Source of the DNA: Poecilobothrus nobilitatus
Taxonomy: Eukaryota; Arthropoda; Insecta; Diptera; Dolichopodidae
Direction: 5' to 3'
DNA: 64,000 bases
Assembly (NCBI GenBank): GCA_947095535.1
Contig: OX352774.1
Coordinates: 266,883,843-266,947,842, forward strand
Numbering within the stretch: the stretch's first letter is position 1; each line of letters opens with the position of its first letter. This document shows, piece after piece, positions 1 to 12,359 of the stretch. The position numbers were made by a program, and so were the translations under genes. Below the pieces are notes generated by a model that did not search any database, was not told the DNA's origin, and saw only the letters and a list, made by a program, of their open reading frames with translations.

Positions 1-1620
1 TATAGAGAATTTAGGACCAATTATACAAAAAAATCAAATCATCAAAGGAATCTAACATCAATTTGTTGAAATTGCACAAAGATCTTGCATTTGAATTCAA
101 ACAAAAATCACCGATAATTATGTCACCGACATCGGCAACAAATTAATTTCAGATCCAAAAAAAATTTTTAACTTTATAAATATTAAGCGTAAAAGTTACG
201 GCTACTCAAACTCAATGTCGAAAGACAACACTTGCTCTTCTAGTCCTAATGTAATATGTAATTTCTTTGCTGATTGTTTTCAAAAAGTTTATCGTCCACA
301 TGAATCTTCTATAAATGTTGATTTTTCAAATCGAACAAATAACTTAAATTCAATTATTACGGATTTATATCTTACTGAAAATGAAATATTTGAAGCAATC
401 ATTAACATCACTAAAACAGGTGTAGGATCTGACTTAATCCCGCCGACTTTTTTATACAATAGTGTCAGTTATTTGACTTATCCGCTTCATCTCATTTTTA
501 ATAAATCACTTTCCTCAGGTGTTTTCCCATATGCTTGGAAATCGTCTTATTTAGTTCCCATCCACAAAAAGGGCGACAAAGCACACGTCGAAAACTACCG
601 TGGCAGAGCTATTTTATCGACTATAACTAAGTTGTTCGAAAAAATGGTCGTAAACAAAATTACACCCATCATAAACACAAAATTAAATGAACAGCAGCAT
701 GGTTTCAGAAAAAGTCGTTCTACCTCAACAGACCTTTTGGTTTATACATCTGAAATTCTTAATGAAATGGAAAATGGGCACCAAGTTGATGCTATTTACA
801 TGGATTTTAGTAAAGCATTTGATCATAGTATTTTGCTTAAAAAACTTGTTGCATTAGGTGTTTCATTTTTCAAACTTGCTCATCAAACTTGTTGCATTAG
901 GATACATTTCTTACATGGATGTACTCTTACCTATAACAAATAGAACTCAAAATATTAAATTCCATGGTTTTTTATTAAACACAGTCAATGTTACTTCAGG
1001 AGTATCACAAGGTAGCTATTTAGGTCCACTCCTGTTTAATATATTAATTTCAGACCTTTCGGCCAAACTAGTGGCTGTTGCATTTGCACACATATTGCAT
1101 TTGCTGACGATCTTAAAATTTATCACGTTATCAAAACTATTTCTGATATTGCATTACTTCAGTCAAACCTTCATTCTTTACAAGAATGGTGCTTTTCCAA
1201 TAAGTTAGAGCTGAACATTCAGAAATGCAAATCTATAAGTTTTACACGGAAAAGATCTACTATTTTATTCGATTATTCTATTGATAATGTAACTCTAGCG
1301 TATACAGTATGACCGATCTAGGGATTCTTTTGGATGATAAGCTTAACTTTCATCTTCACTATGAGCATATGATTTCCAAGGCAAATAAAATGTTAGGATT
1401 CATTAAAAGAAGAGCTAAAGAATTCAGTAAAATAGAGGTGACAAAATCTCTCTACTGTTCTTTAGTACGATCTATTCTAGAATACGGAAACATTGTTTGG
1501 AATCCTGCATTTCAAATACATTCCGATAGAATAGAATCTGTTTAAAAACAATTCCTATTATTTGCTTTGAGAAATCAATATTGACTATTCACTGCCCAAC
1601 CTTGTAAAACGCCAAGGAAA
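1..1620 (+). mobile_element. Decayed non-LTR retrotransposon (LINE), reverse-transcriptase part
   Basis: Broken coding remains of a LINE reverse transcriptase running off the left edge. The frame from 215 shows family landmarks: PIHKKGDK, ENYRGRAILS, EQQHGFRKSRST and the first catalytic motif YMDFSKAFDH near residue 200. After a frameshift, the next frame gives GVSQGSYLGPLLFN, but the expected FADD catalytic box appears as a shifted, destroyed version. A third frame from 1309 gives LGILLDDKLNF and SLVRSILEYGNIVWNP, typical of the C-terminal part. The same family recurs at 50020-52165, where the FADD box survives. Multiple shifts and stops mean this copy is dead. It resembles jockey/CR1/L2-group LINEs; the clade is not settled. 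Its 3' end continues at 3657, so the copy is split. Confidence 0.9.
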
Positions 1621-1845
1621 CTAAACCCAAACATTTTTATAACTTGTAATCAACGTCTCATAAAATAAAAACATATTTTAAAAATCTAATATGAAATATA
1701 TCTACTTTTTTTTATTAGCTTTTTGATTTTTCTTACCCATTCTATTAATTAATAATGCAACCAGATATATGTATTATATTTCATATAATACAATACAATA
1801 GAATACAATCGCAGAATATATTGTATAAATACAATTATTATTAAG

Positions 1846-2321
1846 GGTATTCACGAGTTGGTGCAAAAGTGCAAATTTTTTTTGCACCCTAGCACATATT
1901 TGCACCAACTCGTGAATAACCCTAACATGAATTTTTATTGAACTGTCAAATATCGTTGATGTCCTTGTTTTGTTTACATAAAAATTTAATATGCTTACCA
2001 AAAATTTCAGATATTCGTATATCTTCATATGCTTGACTTAATAAATAATCAGAAATAATTTTTTTTCCACTTTTTTTAGGCATTTTTTAAATTTTTATCT
2101 AATATAGTGCTTACAAAAAATATATAAACAAACTTTGCAATGGTCTTGCACAAATATGCAATAGGCTTTAGGTCTTGCATAGTCTTGCAAAATTTTACAC
2201 TTTTTTATACATGAAAACAACAACAAATTGTGCACTTTAACTGTCAAAAAATTGAAATATGCTACGGTGCAAAATTTTGCACTTGTGCAAGAGCACTTTG
2301 CACCAACTCGTGAATACCCTT
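1846..2321. mobile_element. MITE with TTGGTGCAAA-type inverted ends, copy 1
   Basis: A 476-bp element whose ends are inverted copies of AGGGTATTCACGAGTTGGTG; further inverted copies of the same words lie just inside the left end. A second copy with the same interior is at 60608-61084. It has no convincing transposase, although the minus strand holds a short basic reading frame start around 2010-2090. Copy 2 is flanked by TAA on both sides, compatible with the 3-bp duplications of PIF/Harbinger elements, but copy 1 does not show a clean duplication. Superfamily assignment is tentative. Confidence 0.75.
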
Positions 2322-3334
2322 ATTATATATTTACAAATTTACATTCCAAATATGTTATTACACAGTTACGCATACTTCAAAAACATTTCATTCATAAAAC
2401 AAAAAAATTTTCATAAGCATTTTTTTTTATATGCAAGGTGGGCAGATGTCAAATTGCCAACTTAGATATTAAACATAAGTAAAAATACATTGATTTTGAA
2501 AAAGAAATTTTGTGTATGTATTAGTTTTTCTATGCATCAAGTTGAGCACATTTCGATTTGCCCACCTTAGAACAATTTAATATTCTCTTTCCTAATAGAA
2601 AATTATAGTTGGGAAAGACTTTTACTAAAACACCTTTATCTTAAAAATTACAAGTTCGATTGAAACGATTCAAATTTTGTTAGATTACTAATGAAATTAA
2701 TTATGTAATAATGTAATTTTTTTTTATTTATTTTACTATTGAAGAATTATAGGCTTTGTTATTATATAATTATATAATAATTATATAATAACAATTCCTG
2801 AACAATTTTGCAAGGGAATTGTTTTTTTTTAATATTATATTTAAATAGTAAGGAATATTTCTGATTTTTTATACACTTATAGTATATAGCTACCGTAACT
2901 TTCATAACCCACTTTTTTAAAAACAAAAAAAGTTTACCTATTTCAAAACAAAAAATTCCATATTAAGATTCAAATTAATATTCTCAATAGGTCAAACATT
3001 AAGAAATTAAATTTGTAATGTAAAACACGCACATACGTACACTTCTTAGGAATCTTACGGGATAATATTAATAAGAAATATATACATATTACATTTACAT
3101 AGTATGTATGCGCATATTATAATTTAGAATAATGAAAAAAGAATTTCTTGATTACAACAGCAATTTCCCTTTTGCAAATGTTAAATTATAGCAATTATTA
3201 CACATTTCTTAATTTTGAACTTTTAAAATGCAAACTACTTATTATATATAACAATGAATTGTTTCAAAAATTAAATTCCGCTTCAGATTTATATAAATTT
3301 ATATTAGATAAACTTAGAGTTTGATCATACAAAA

Positions 3335-3640
3335 AAATTGGTTGAAATAGTTTTAGCTACTCCTGTAACAAGTGCAGAATCGGAAAGATGCTTTAGTACA
3401 CTTAAAAATATAAAAAACGTACAAATGAAGTGTAATGGGACAAAATCGTTTAAATTCATTAGCAGTTATATCAATAGAAAAAGAACTCCGAATTTCAATG
3501 ATAAAGTTATCGATTTATTTTATTTTTATTTAATTCTAGTTAACGCTTTGGGTGTGGTGGAAACCTACACATTATTTTTTCATTACAGCTGTACTACTAA
3601 AGTTTGCCCACCCAAAATTTTACACTACGATTCGCCACTG
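3335..3640 (+). pseudogene. hAT transposase C-terminal (dimerisation) fragment with right terminus
   Basis: The frame from 3338 reads LATPVTSAESERCFSTLKNI, the hallmark start of the hAT C-terminal dimerisation domain, followed by an NDKVIDLF-like end near residue 60. No upstream catalytic part is recognisable in 2322-3337. The sequence ends at 3640 with the complement of CAGTGGCGAATCG, matching the CAGTGGCG ends common in hAT elements. I could not place the left end; a GGTGGGCA word at about 2438 may be part of it. The fragment interrupts the LINE spanning 1-4245. Confidence 0.75.
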
Positions 3641-3656
3641 CTAATTATAATGTAAG

Positions 3657-4245
3657 ATTAAATTCATTGAACATGTTAACTTTATCTTCACGCAGACAGA
3701 TACTTTCATCCTGTTTTACTTTGACGTTTTAAATAAAAATATTGACGTTCAGTTTTTGATAGATAGATTTAAATTAAACAAATGAAGTTAGAGTTACACG
3801 AAACACTAAGTATTTAATTGAGAACTCATAGAACTGAATATGGAAGAAATGAACCAATTACCAGATGTTGCATTACATTAAATAAACACAGTAATCTTTT
3901 TTCAACCCAAATATCAAGGAACACTTTCAAACAAAAATTAATACAAAAATTTAAAAACCTTACACAATAATTTTATCCTTCATAATACCATAATACTATA
4001 TTACATAATATTGTACAAATTATTTTATTTTTATCTAACTGAGTTATATTAATTCAATGTGTTTGCGCTTTGTAAGCAATTTACCATATAAGTTAATGTA
4101 ATAATTTTTTTTTTTTTTGTATTTACTATGTATCATTGGTATCATATTTTATTTTGTTCATGTTATTATTAAGTTTTAGCTGTAAGATTTTTTTGTAAAA
4201 ACCTTGTATAACCAAAACATAATAAATAAATAAATTATAAATGTA
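3657..4245 (+). mobile_element. 3' end of the split LINE with ATAAATA tail
   Basis: Sequence from about 3657 resumes the LINE interrupted near 1616. It aligns by eye with 51390-51720 of the related copy, including words such as TATGGAAGAAATGAACC and the AGATGTTG block. It ends in a short (AATA)n tail at 4220-4235. A microsatellite tail rather than poly-A suits CR1/L2-like LINEs. About 2 kb of foreign sequence (1616-3656) separates the two halves. Confidence 0.7.
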
Positions 4246-4800
4246 ATTATAAATTTGAAATTACATTTATAATTTATTATTTATAAGATAAATTATAAAT
4301 TATAATAATAAATGGTTTGTTGTATAGATAGTATGGTTTAGTTGTATAGATAACATTTTGATTTTACATTTTATTAACATTATTTTTATTATTACATTTA
4401 ACAGTGATTTGCTTCCCAAGTTATTTTTCTAAAGTTTTAAAAAATACATATGTAGGTGTTTGAAAAATTTCCATACGATTTCCTTATCTTTATCAATATG
4501 TTATTTGATACTACACATATATACTATTACCACTATTACTGCTATTACTATTATCTGCTATTACAATTTGTTTATATCAACAGCGACATCTGTTTTTAAT
4601 TATGAAAATTAGATTTGTTTTAGTACTAAAAAAATATTATAAAAAAGTATTAAAATAATCTGATTATATATAATATATATATTTATATTATAATATATAA
4701 TCAGATATAATCATTTTTAGAATGAATGGTATAAAATACAAATGTTTACTGTGGCCACAAACCTTTTTTTTTCTATTATACTAATTCAAAAATGTATTAT
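4231..4800. repeat. AT-rich gap with two hairpin-forming palindromes
   Basis: No gene is seen. An inverted repeat of AAATTATAAATGTAATT lies at 4231-4273 and a TAATCTGATTATATATAA-type palindrome at 4655-4715. The stretch 4370-4520 recurs at 54185-54300 and, inverted, at 60463-60600, so it is an old dispersed repeat. Confidence 0.5.
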
Positions 4801-4809
4801 GGTATTATC

Positions 4810-6373
4810 AGAGACTACATAGAGATGTACAAATTCATACAAAAATTTGTACTAATTTTTTTTCAAACGGGCCAGCTAAAACTGGCTAGTTTTAAAAATC
4901 TTAAAGCACAGAAATATTTAGTTTGTGTCATAGCTAAAAGAATTTAGCGAAAACCAGAATCTTCTGTAAAATCTGGTGTAAAATGATCATTCATATATTT
5001 TATGCATTTACAAAATTTTTTTATCCTTGTGATTATTAAACTTTTTAAAGCAAAGCGATGACAAAATAACTTTTAAAATAGAAAAATAAGGCAAAAATGG
5101 GAAAATATATTTGAGAAAATATATATTTAATATGTCGAGTAGAAACGTAAATTTTCAATATGATAATGAAGACATTCTAAATACCACTTTACAAAAAATA
5201 TGGAACATTTAGCTAAATATTTCATATAGAAAAAAATTAAATAAAAATAGATTATTTTATAATGTTGACTTTTCTAAAAACAACAAGAAAAAACATTTCA
5301 AGGTTATCATTCATATGCATTCAGTATTTCACTACTACAAGCAGAATTTTTTGAATGTATGAAATGGTATATCGTATATTATATGGTATCAGAATGTTAT
5401 CTATTTTATGAAAATCATTTGATTTAACTGCATTATTTATTTAACTAGATTTAACTGATTTAATATACAGTATCCAGCAAAAGTAATGGTAATTTAAAAA
5501 AATATATATAGAAAAGCAATAAAATAATATAGGCGTTCGAATTTTTTCTAATAATATTTTTAACTTTATAACTTCAGGGAAAAACAAACAAACAAAGTAA
5601 CAAAATTTTTTGTATTATGATTTTATTTTATTTTTTGATCTCATGACTCATATTGTTATATTGTTATATAACGGTATAGCTACATATATATGTGGGTATT
5701 TTTTGAAGATAATATAATATACCTAGGTATCAAATAAAAATAACTGAAATAAAAAATAATGCTTTAAAATTCTTCTAAACATTTTTTTAATTAAAAATTA
5801 TTCCAATTAGAAAAGTGGCATGACATTTGCTGGATACTGTAAATATTCATAAAAATTATCAAATCATATCAAATTGGAACATAATTACATTTACACAAAA
5901 CAAAATATAAATATGTATTGATTTTTGAATCATATTGAAATACATATATAAAAAATGCCGATAGTATTTATGTGTATTTCTATTTCTATTTAATTTTGAT
6001 TCACACACACTTTCACAATTTAATAAGCATGTAGGCAAGCTGGTTCAAGTAATATAAATGCATAATATGGCATAATGCATATATAATATAAAAATTATAT
6101 TAGATACTGATCAGATCATGTATATCATAATATGTCATCTGATATCATATGATCATATTCATATACGTATGTTACTTGTTATTTCTATCATCCATACCAA
6201 TCATACGAAAGTTCATTTATGTACATATATGAAAAAAAAAAATATCCGAGACCAAAACTTGCTTTAAGAAACTTTAAAAAAAAAAGTTGAAAAATGAGAC
6301 TAAATTTCAAAATCGATATTGTAGCGACATCTAAACTTTTTTGTTGCCATTTGGACATCTCTATGTAGTCTCT
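4810..6373 (+). mobile_element. 1564-bp TIR element, left member of an inverted pair
   Basis: It begins AGAGACTACATAGAGATGT and ends with the complement of that 19-mer. It is flanked by a perfect 9-bp direct repeat GGTATTATC (4801-4809 and 6374-6382), a target-site duplication. No coding capacity is seen, so it is non-autonomous. A 372-bp Tc1/mariner-type element is nested at 5468-5839. A 9-bp duplication would suit Mutator-like or Merlin elements, but the terminal sequence does not let me assign it. An inverted copy follows 32 bp downstream. Confidence 0.9.
5468..5839. mobile_element. Nested Tc1/mariner-type MITE (copy in left arm)
   Basis: A 372-bp insert with ends CAGTATCCAGCAAA and TTTGCTGGATACTG, flanked by TA on both sides. 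CAGT ends and TA duplication are the Tc1/mariner signature. No transposase is present. The same insert sits at the matching place in the right arm. Confidence 0.85.
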
Positions 6374-6405
6374 GGTATTATCTGGGTATTATACAATATC
6401 ATATC

Positions 6406-7969
6406 AGAGACTACATAGAGATGTCCAAATGGCAACAAAAAAGTTTAGATGTCGCTACAATATCGATTTTGAAATTTAGTCTCATTTTTCAACTTTTTTT
6501 TTTAAAGTTTCTTAAAGCAAGTTTTGGTCTCGGATATTTTTTTTTTTCATATATGTACATAAATGAACTTTCGTATGATTGGTATGGATGATAGAAATAA
6601 CAAGTAACATACGTATATGAATATGATCATATGATATCAGATGACATATTATGATATACATGATCTGATCAGTATCTAATATAATTTTTATATTATATAT
6701 GCATTATGCCATATTATGCATTTATATTACTTGAACCAGCTTGCCTACATGCTTATTAAATTGTGAAAGTGTGTGTGAATCAAAATTAAATAGAAATAGA
6801 AATACACATAAATACTATCGGCATTTTTTATATATGTATTTCAATATGATTCAAAAATCAATACATATTTATATTTTGTTTTGTGTAAATGTAATTATGT
6901 TCCAATTTGATATGATTTGATAATTTTTATGAATATTTACAGTATCCAGCAAATGTCATGCCACTTTTCTAATTGGAATAATTTTTAATTAAAAAAATGT
7001 TTAGAAGAATTTTAAAGCATTATTTTTTATTTCAGTTATTTTTATTTGATACCTAGGTATATTATATTATCTTCAAAAAATACCCACATATATATGTAGC
7101 TATACCGTTATATAACAATATAACAATATGAGTCATGAGATCAAAAAATAAAATAAAATCATAATACAAAAAATTTTGTTACTTTGTTTGTTTGTTTTTC
7201 CCTGAAGTTATAAAGTTAAAAATATTATTAGAAAAAATTCGAACGCCTATATTATTTTATTGCTTTTCTATATATATTTTTTTAAATTACCATTACTTTT
7301 GCTGGATACTGTATATTAAATCAGTTAAATCTAGTTAAATAAATAATGCAGTTAAATCAAATGATTTTCATAAAATAGATAACATTCTGATACCATATAA
7401 TATACGATATACCATTTCATACATTCAAAAAATTCTGCTTGTAGTAGTGAAATACTGAATGCATATGAATGATAACCTTGAAATGTTTTTTCTTGTTGTT
7501 TTTAGAAAAGTCAACATTATAAAATAATCTATTTTTATTTAATTTTTTTCTATATGAAATATTTAGCTAAATGTTCCATATTTTTTGTAAAGTGGTATTT
7601 AGAATGTCTTCATTATCATATTGAAAATTTACGTTTCTACTCGACATATTAAATATATATTTTCTCAAATATATTTTCCCATTTTTGCCTTATTTTTCTA
7701 TTTTAAAAGTTATTTTGTCATCGCTTTGCTTTAAAAAGTTTAATAATCACAAGGATAAAAAAATTTTGTAAATGCATAAAATATATGAATGATCATTTTA
7801 CACCAGATTTTACAGAAGATTCTGGTTTTCGCTAAATTCTTTTAGCTATGACACAAACTAAATATTTCTGTGCTTTAAGATTTTTAAAACTAGCCAGTTT
7901 TAGCTGGCCCGTTTGAAAAAAAATTAGTACAAATTTTTGTATGAATTTGTACATCTCTATGTAGTCTCT
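6406..7969 (-). mobile_element. 1564-bp TIR element, right member of the inverted pair
   Basis: Same length as the copy at 4810-6373 and its reverse complement, apart from small differences in A/T run length. It is flanked by TATCATATC (6397-6405) and GATCATATC (7970-7978), an 8-of-9 match that reads as a separate target duplication. The 32-bp spacer between the two elements is 6374-6405. Together they make a 3.16-kb palindrome. Confidence 0.88.
6940..7311. mobile_element. Nested Tc1/mariner-type MITE (copy in right arm)
   Basis: Inverted counterpart of the 372-bp insert at 5468-5839, with the same CAGTATCCAGCAAA ends and flanking TA. Its presence in both arms shows that it entered the host element before the two copies arose. 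Confidence 0.85.
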
Positions 7970-7974
7970 GATCA

Positions 7975-8600
7975 TATCAAAATTTAGAAATTTACGTTTT
8001 TTTTTATTTAAAAAAGCTTAAAAAAAAAGAATTTGATTTTAAAAACAGGCAAAATTGATTTTGAAAATTGGGACGAATTTGATTTTAAAAAAAGACAAAA
8101 GCAGAGACAAAAGTAATGTCTCTGGTAATGTTAAAAAGGATAAATTTGAAGTGAAAAAAATAAATATATTAGAGTCAGAATTAATAATTTAATAAAAAAC
8201 TTTAATAAAAATGTTAAAAAATTTGATACCTTATAAGATATAATCAGATATAATGTTAAGTGTTCAACATTTGTAAAAAATAAATATAATATATTTTAAA
8301 ATCCTATTTTGATTCCTTATACATACTTTTCTTTACAGCTTCAAATTATTTGTTCCAGTAAATCACTTTTAATATTTTGGATTAAATTATTCTAAAACAA
8401 AAAAAAATTTTTTTTCAAATCTTAAAATTTCGTCAAAATTTAGAAATTTACGTTTTTTTTTTTATTTAAAAAAGCTTAAAAAAAAGAAATGATTTTAAAA
8501 ACAGACAAAATTGATTTTCAAAATTGCGACGAATTTGATTTTAAAAAAAAGACAAATATAATGTTAAAAGGAACAAATTTGAAGTGAAGAGTTACATTTA
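7975..8600 (+). repeat. R1-family internal fragment, partly duplicated
   Basis: The block with TAGAAATTTACG, a T/A-rich run and TTTGATTTTAAAAAC occurs at 7983 and again at 8440, about 460 bp later. It matches the interiors of R1 copies near 16520-16870, 21800-21860 and 23995-24120. The family is described at 15216-17015. No gene is present. Confidence 0.65.
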
Positions 8601-9599
8601 TTCAGAAATTATATATTGATAACGCAAGCAGAACAAAAAATGTCAATAACTATTCTCGAAATTTTTTCAGATTTCAAGTGCCCCATTTGCTCTCTAATTT
8701 TTTCCTATGCTTTTTTTCTCTTTCTCAATAGTTCTTTTAAAAAAATATCCTCGTGAATATTTGATTCTATTTTAATTTTAGATATGTAGGTACATACATG
8801 ATAAATATTTTTTTTTATTTATTTTTTTTTTTCTTCAAAAACTTTAAAACTTTTTTTTAGAAGAATGCATTTGAATAAAAGGCAATATTGCCATATCATT
8901 TGTATGATTCACGAAATTTTTTTTGAAACTAAAGTTTTAAAATTTTGTTAAGTATTTATTTTTACCTATAATTTGTACAACTCGAAACCATTATTAGATT
9001 ATTTACCATTATAAAACTATTTTTAAAACTATTTAGGTAGTACGTAGTACTCGAGTTTAGCAAAAATCTTAAATACATGTATTCTTCGTTTCACACAACT
9101 TTAGTCTAAAGTCGTAAACAATAAAATATTTCAAAAATTACTTTGTTATTTATAATTATAATTAGAAATAAAGAAAAAAAAGAATTCACTTTGAAAATAC
9201 CCTATTATTACAAATGGTATAATAAAATCTACTTATAATGTTTGTGTTTTTATATTTCAAAACTGGTTAGAAGAGTTGTCTATCAATAATTTTGGTTGTA
9301 TTTCTTTGTTTTTAATTTTAAATATTTTATTTACTTAAAAAATAATGCAAAAAACATATTTTAACATTTTTCTTTCAATCTAACAATTTCGCATAAAGAG
9401 TTTTTAATATCTTTTGTACTAAAAAAAAATTTAAGTAAATCAAATAATTATATATTATAACATGGTAACACTATATAAAAAATTTACTTCTGATTTCTTA
9501 AGTATTCTATTTTGGATGGACTGATTATGTGTTGATCAAGTGTCTATAATGTTTAATTTTTTTTTTTTTTTATATCAATAAAAATGCATGAGTAGTTTT

Positions 9600-11005
9600 T
9601 ATTTAAAATGAAAAAAAAACGAGGAAGAATACAGTTGCCTTTGTCAACTCTTAGATACCCGTACGAACCGTTAGTATGTTCACGGCCTGTCAATATCTAT
9701 CTATATCTCTGCTTACAATATTATTTTTTTAATATTTTAGTATTTTAAAATAATTTGGGTGAATTTTATAATTTCTAGAACTATGGGTTGTACATATATT
9801 CAAACTATATGTTTATACATTCTTCGAAAGCAGATTTTAACCTTCCACATACCGATTATCAATCCAAAACTTTTTCAAATATTCTATAGTACCATTTAAT
9901 ACTAAGCGGTAAATGTATATTAAATTTACTTAGTACAAAATAATAAATATAATTTTAAATATTATATTATATTATATTTAAATATTCCATTGACAGAATA
10001 ATTTCTTATAAGTACAATAAAATACATATATGTATGTAAATACGGCGCTATATAATATACATCTATACTCTTATCATTCATTCACTAGTGACATATACAA
10101 GTAACATAAAATCAAGTAACACTTTCGTCAATTATAAAGTAACGCTATATTATTAAAAAAAGTTGTTAACAGAAATAAGAGTATAATGTTGAAGCTTTAA
10201 TTTTTGTGTATTACTTCAAAAAAATTTTAACAGGTGTTCAAGTTACAGGTGTTTAAAAATAGGAAATTTTCAGTTTTTGACCCCTTACACCTCCTAAACG
10301 GGGGGTGATACAAAAAAAATTTCTGAAATGACTCATTCTTATTTTTAAAGATCTAACTTCTGTCAAAATTTCAAGTTTACAACTTAAACCGTTTAGAAGA
10401 TACAAGGGTTAACGGATTTTGCAAAATTTTAGTTTCGCATAACGGTAAATTAAGACATCGTATGCCACAACTATATATTTATTGTATATATACTTTTAAA
10501 ACTAATAAAAGCAGTAATCGTTTGCCGTTTTCAAAATGAAGATATACCTTATACAACTTGTGCTATAACAATTTAAATATAGAGCTTTTTTGAGCCTTTG
10601 GGGAGCTGTAGCTCCGTAATGGGTGGGGCTACAAAAAAAAGTTATTAAAAATAAAATTAATATTTTTGTGATATCTATCTGCAGTTAAAATTTCATAGCT
10701 CTATTTCAAAAAAAATGGGGGGATCTAAAAGTTAGGTGTTCGAGAGCTACCCTAAGGTTTGGTCCAAACTCAACCAAGGAACCTACAAATTATTCCCAGA
10801 ATATTTTGTGTAATTTTCAAGATTCTAGCTTTCTTAGTTTTTGAGTTAGCGTGCTGACGGACGGACGGACATGGCTCAAAAGACTTAGAATTTTTTTCTG
10901 ATCCGATCCATACCTTTGAAGGTATATCTAGCTCGCTTATTTCGAGGTGTTACAAACGGAGGAGTAATTTTATTATACCCGATCCTATCGTACGGGTATA
11001 AATAT
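9600..11005 (+). mobile_element. DINE-1-like (Helentron-type) element 1
   Basis: The start region has GAGGAAGAATACAGT and TCAACTCTTAGATACCCGT. The end region has GACGGACGGACGGACATGGC, a TATATCTAGCTCGC block and a closing CGTACGGGTATAAA. ATACCCGTACG near the start pairs with CGTACGGGTAT at the end. The GGAC-rich block and closing hairpin match the layout known for DINE-1/Helentron elements in flies. No protein is encoded. The related elements are at 12360-13625 and 15903-16516. Confidence 0.6.
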
Positions 11006-11547
11006 GTGACTGTTAACCCTAGTGACTTGTGCTTTTTTTGTAAAATTATCTTTCAAAATATAGTTTCTGACATTGTGGGTTAAAAGAATTTTAACGTAAG
11101 AAATTTATAAAGAAAATTGAAATTTAAATTTGAGCGGTAAGTTATCCAATGTGTATAACTTGAATTTTTTTATTAAAATAAGTTAATTTTTTTATAGAAG
11201 TGAAAAATTAAAAGTTGTTTTACAAGTTTAATAAAAAGTTAAAATTAAGTTCATATACGTTCATATATGCGAAATATATAATGCACAAGTTCTTTTGTTC
11301 TTAATCATTCATCAATCAAGAAGTTGGAACATAATTTCTATTCAAAAAGTAAGAAAACATTTTTTTTATTATTGTTTAGAATTTGTTTCCAAATTTATTT
11401 GATTGTCTTAATTATTTTATTCATTAACTTGTTGCAAAACTTATAATTAAAATTTTCTATTTTTCTGACTCTTTTATTTATCTACATGCTTTTATTATCT
11501 TTTCCATCTCTTTTGCTTTCATATAATATATTCATCCTCTGTTTAGA

Positions 11548-11751
11548 ATGTTTCAAAATATAAAATTAGATTCCCGCAAATCAGGTAGAACCTGCGCCAC
11601 ATGCAAAAATAGTAGGCTGAATTTTAATGGAAGGCTCTACAGGTTACCAAAGGATAGTAGCTTATTTGATATATGGACTTCAAAATATATATATTTATCT
11701 TATAATTTTGTTCTACAACAGTTTTTTATGCCGAATGGAACGTTTAATTGA
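11548..11751 (+). pseudogene. THAP-type zinc finger fragment
   Basis: A 67-codon frame. Residues 15-45 read like the first half of a THAP C2CH zinc finger: CATCKNSRLN, then GRLYRLPKDSSLF and a Trp (IW). THAP fingers have C-x2-C near the N-terminus, a conserved FxxFP-like stretch and a Trp before the distal Cys-His pair. The distal CxxH is not visible, and the frame runs into unrelated hydrophobic codons. It sits in the interior of the long-inverted-repeat element 8670-15205, so it is probably a transposase remnant. An unrelated small gene cannot be excluded. Confidence 0.5.
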
Positions 11752-12359
11752 ATTCAAGGCTTTTTTTTTATTTTGAAACTGCAATTCGGCTTTTTCCCTT
11801 TTTTTAAAATATTACATCAACAAAAATTAAATTAGGTCAAAGTTTTCAGATAAAATTATAATTTTTTCATTCCGTATAGAATTTTATACTTTATTTATAA
11901 TCTGTTTGCAAAATTGCTAAATTGATAAAAAAGAAATAAAAAATTTATCCTCAGAGGTTAACATTTCGATAGGTATTTATAAAATGTAAAATTTTCTAAG
12001 CAAAGAAAAAATTAATATGCATATACATATATATAGCTATACTATCTGGCTGGCATTCATTCATCCATTCATTCCATTCATTCATTAATAATTTTTTTGG
12101 CTACTTCTTTGGCTAAAGTAAAGTGACTGAAAATAAAAATATAAACTATTCATAAAATATATGAAATGAATAGAAAAAAAAATCTAACATCTTAAATAAA
12201 AAAAACTTTTACATTTGTGACTTGTTTGATTTTTCGTCAGAAAAATGAAATAAACAAATTTGAAGAATGAAGAATGAGAAAGAACAGGCAAAAATAATAT
12301 GTTCATATTTTTAATCCAATGTTTTTCTCTTTCTTTGGCGCACTACAAATTAAAAACAA

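Noticed and set aside
4801..7978. Pure assembly artefact as explanation of the palindrome
   Set aside because: Separate target duplications and small run-length differences argue for a real structure, though long reads are still the deciding test.
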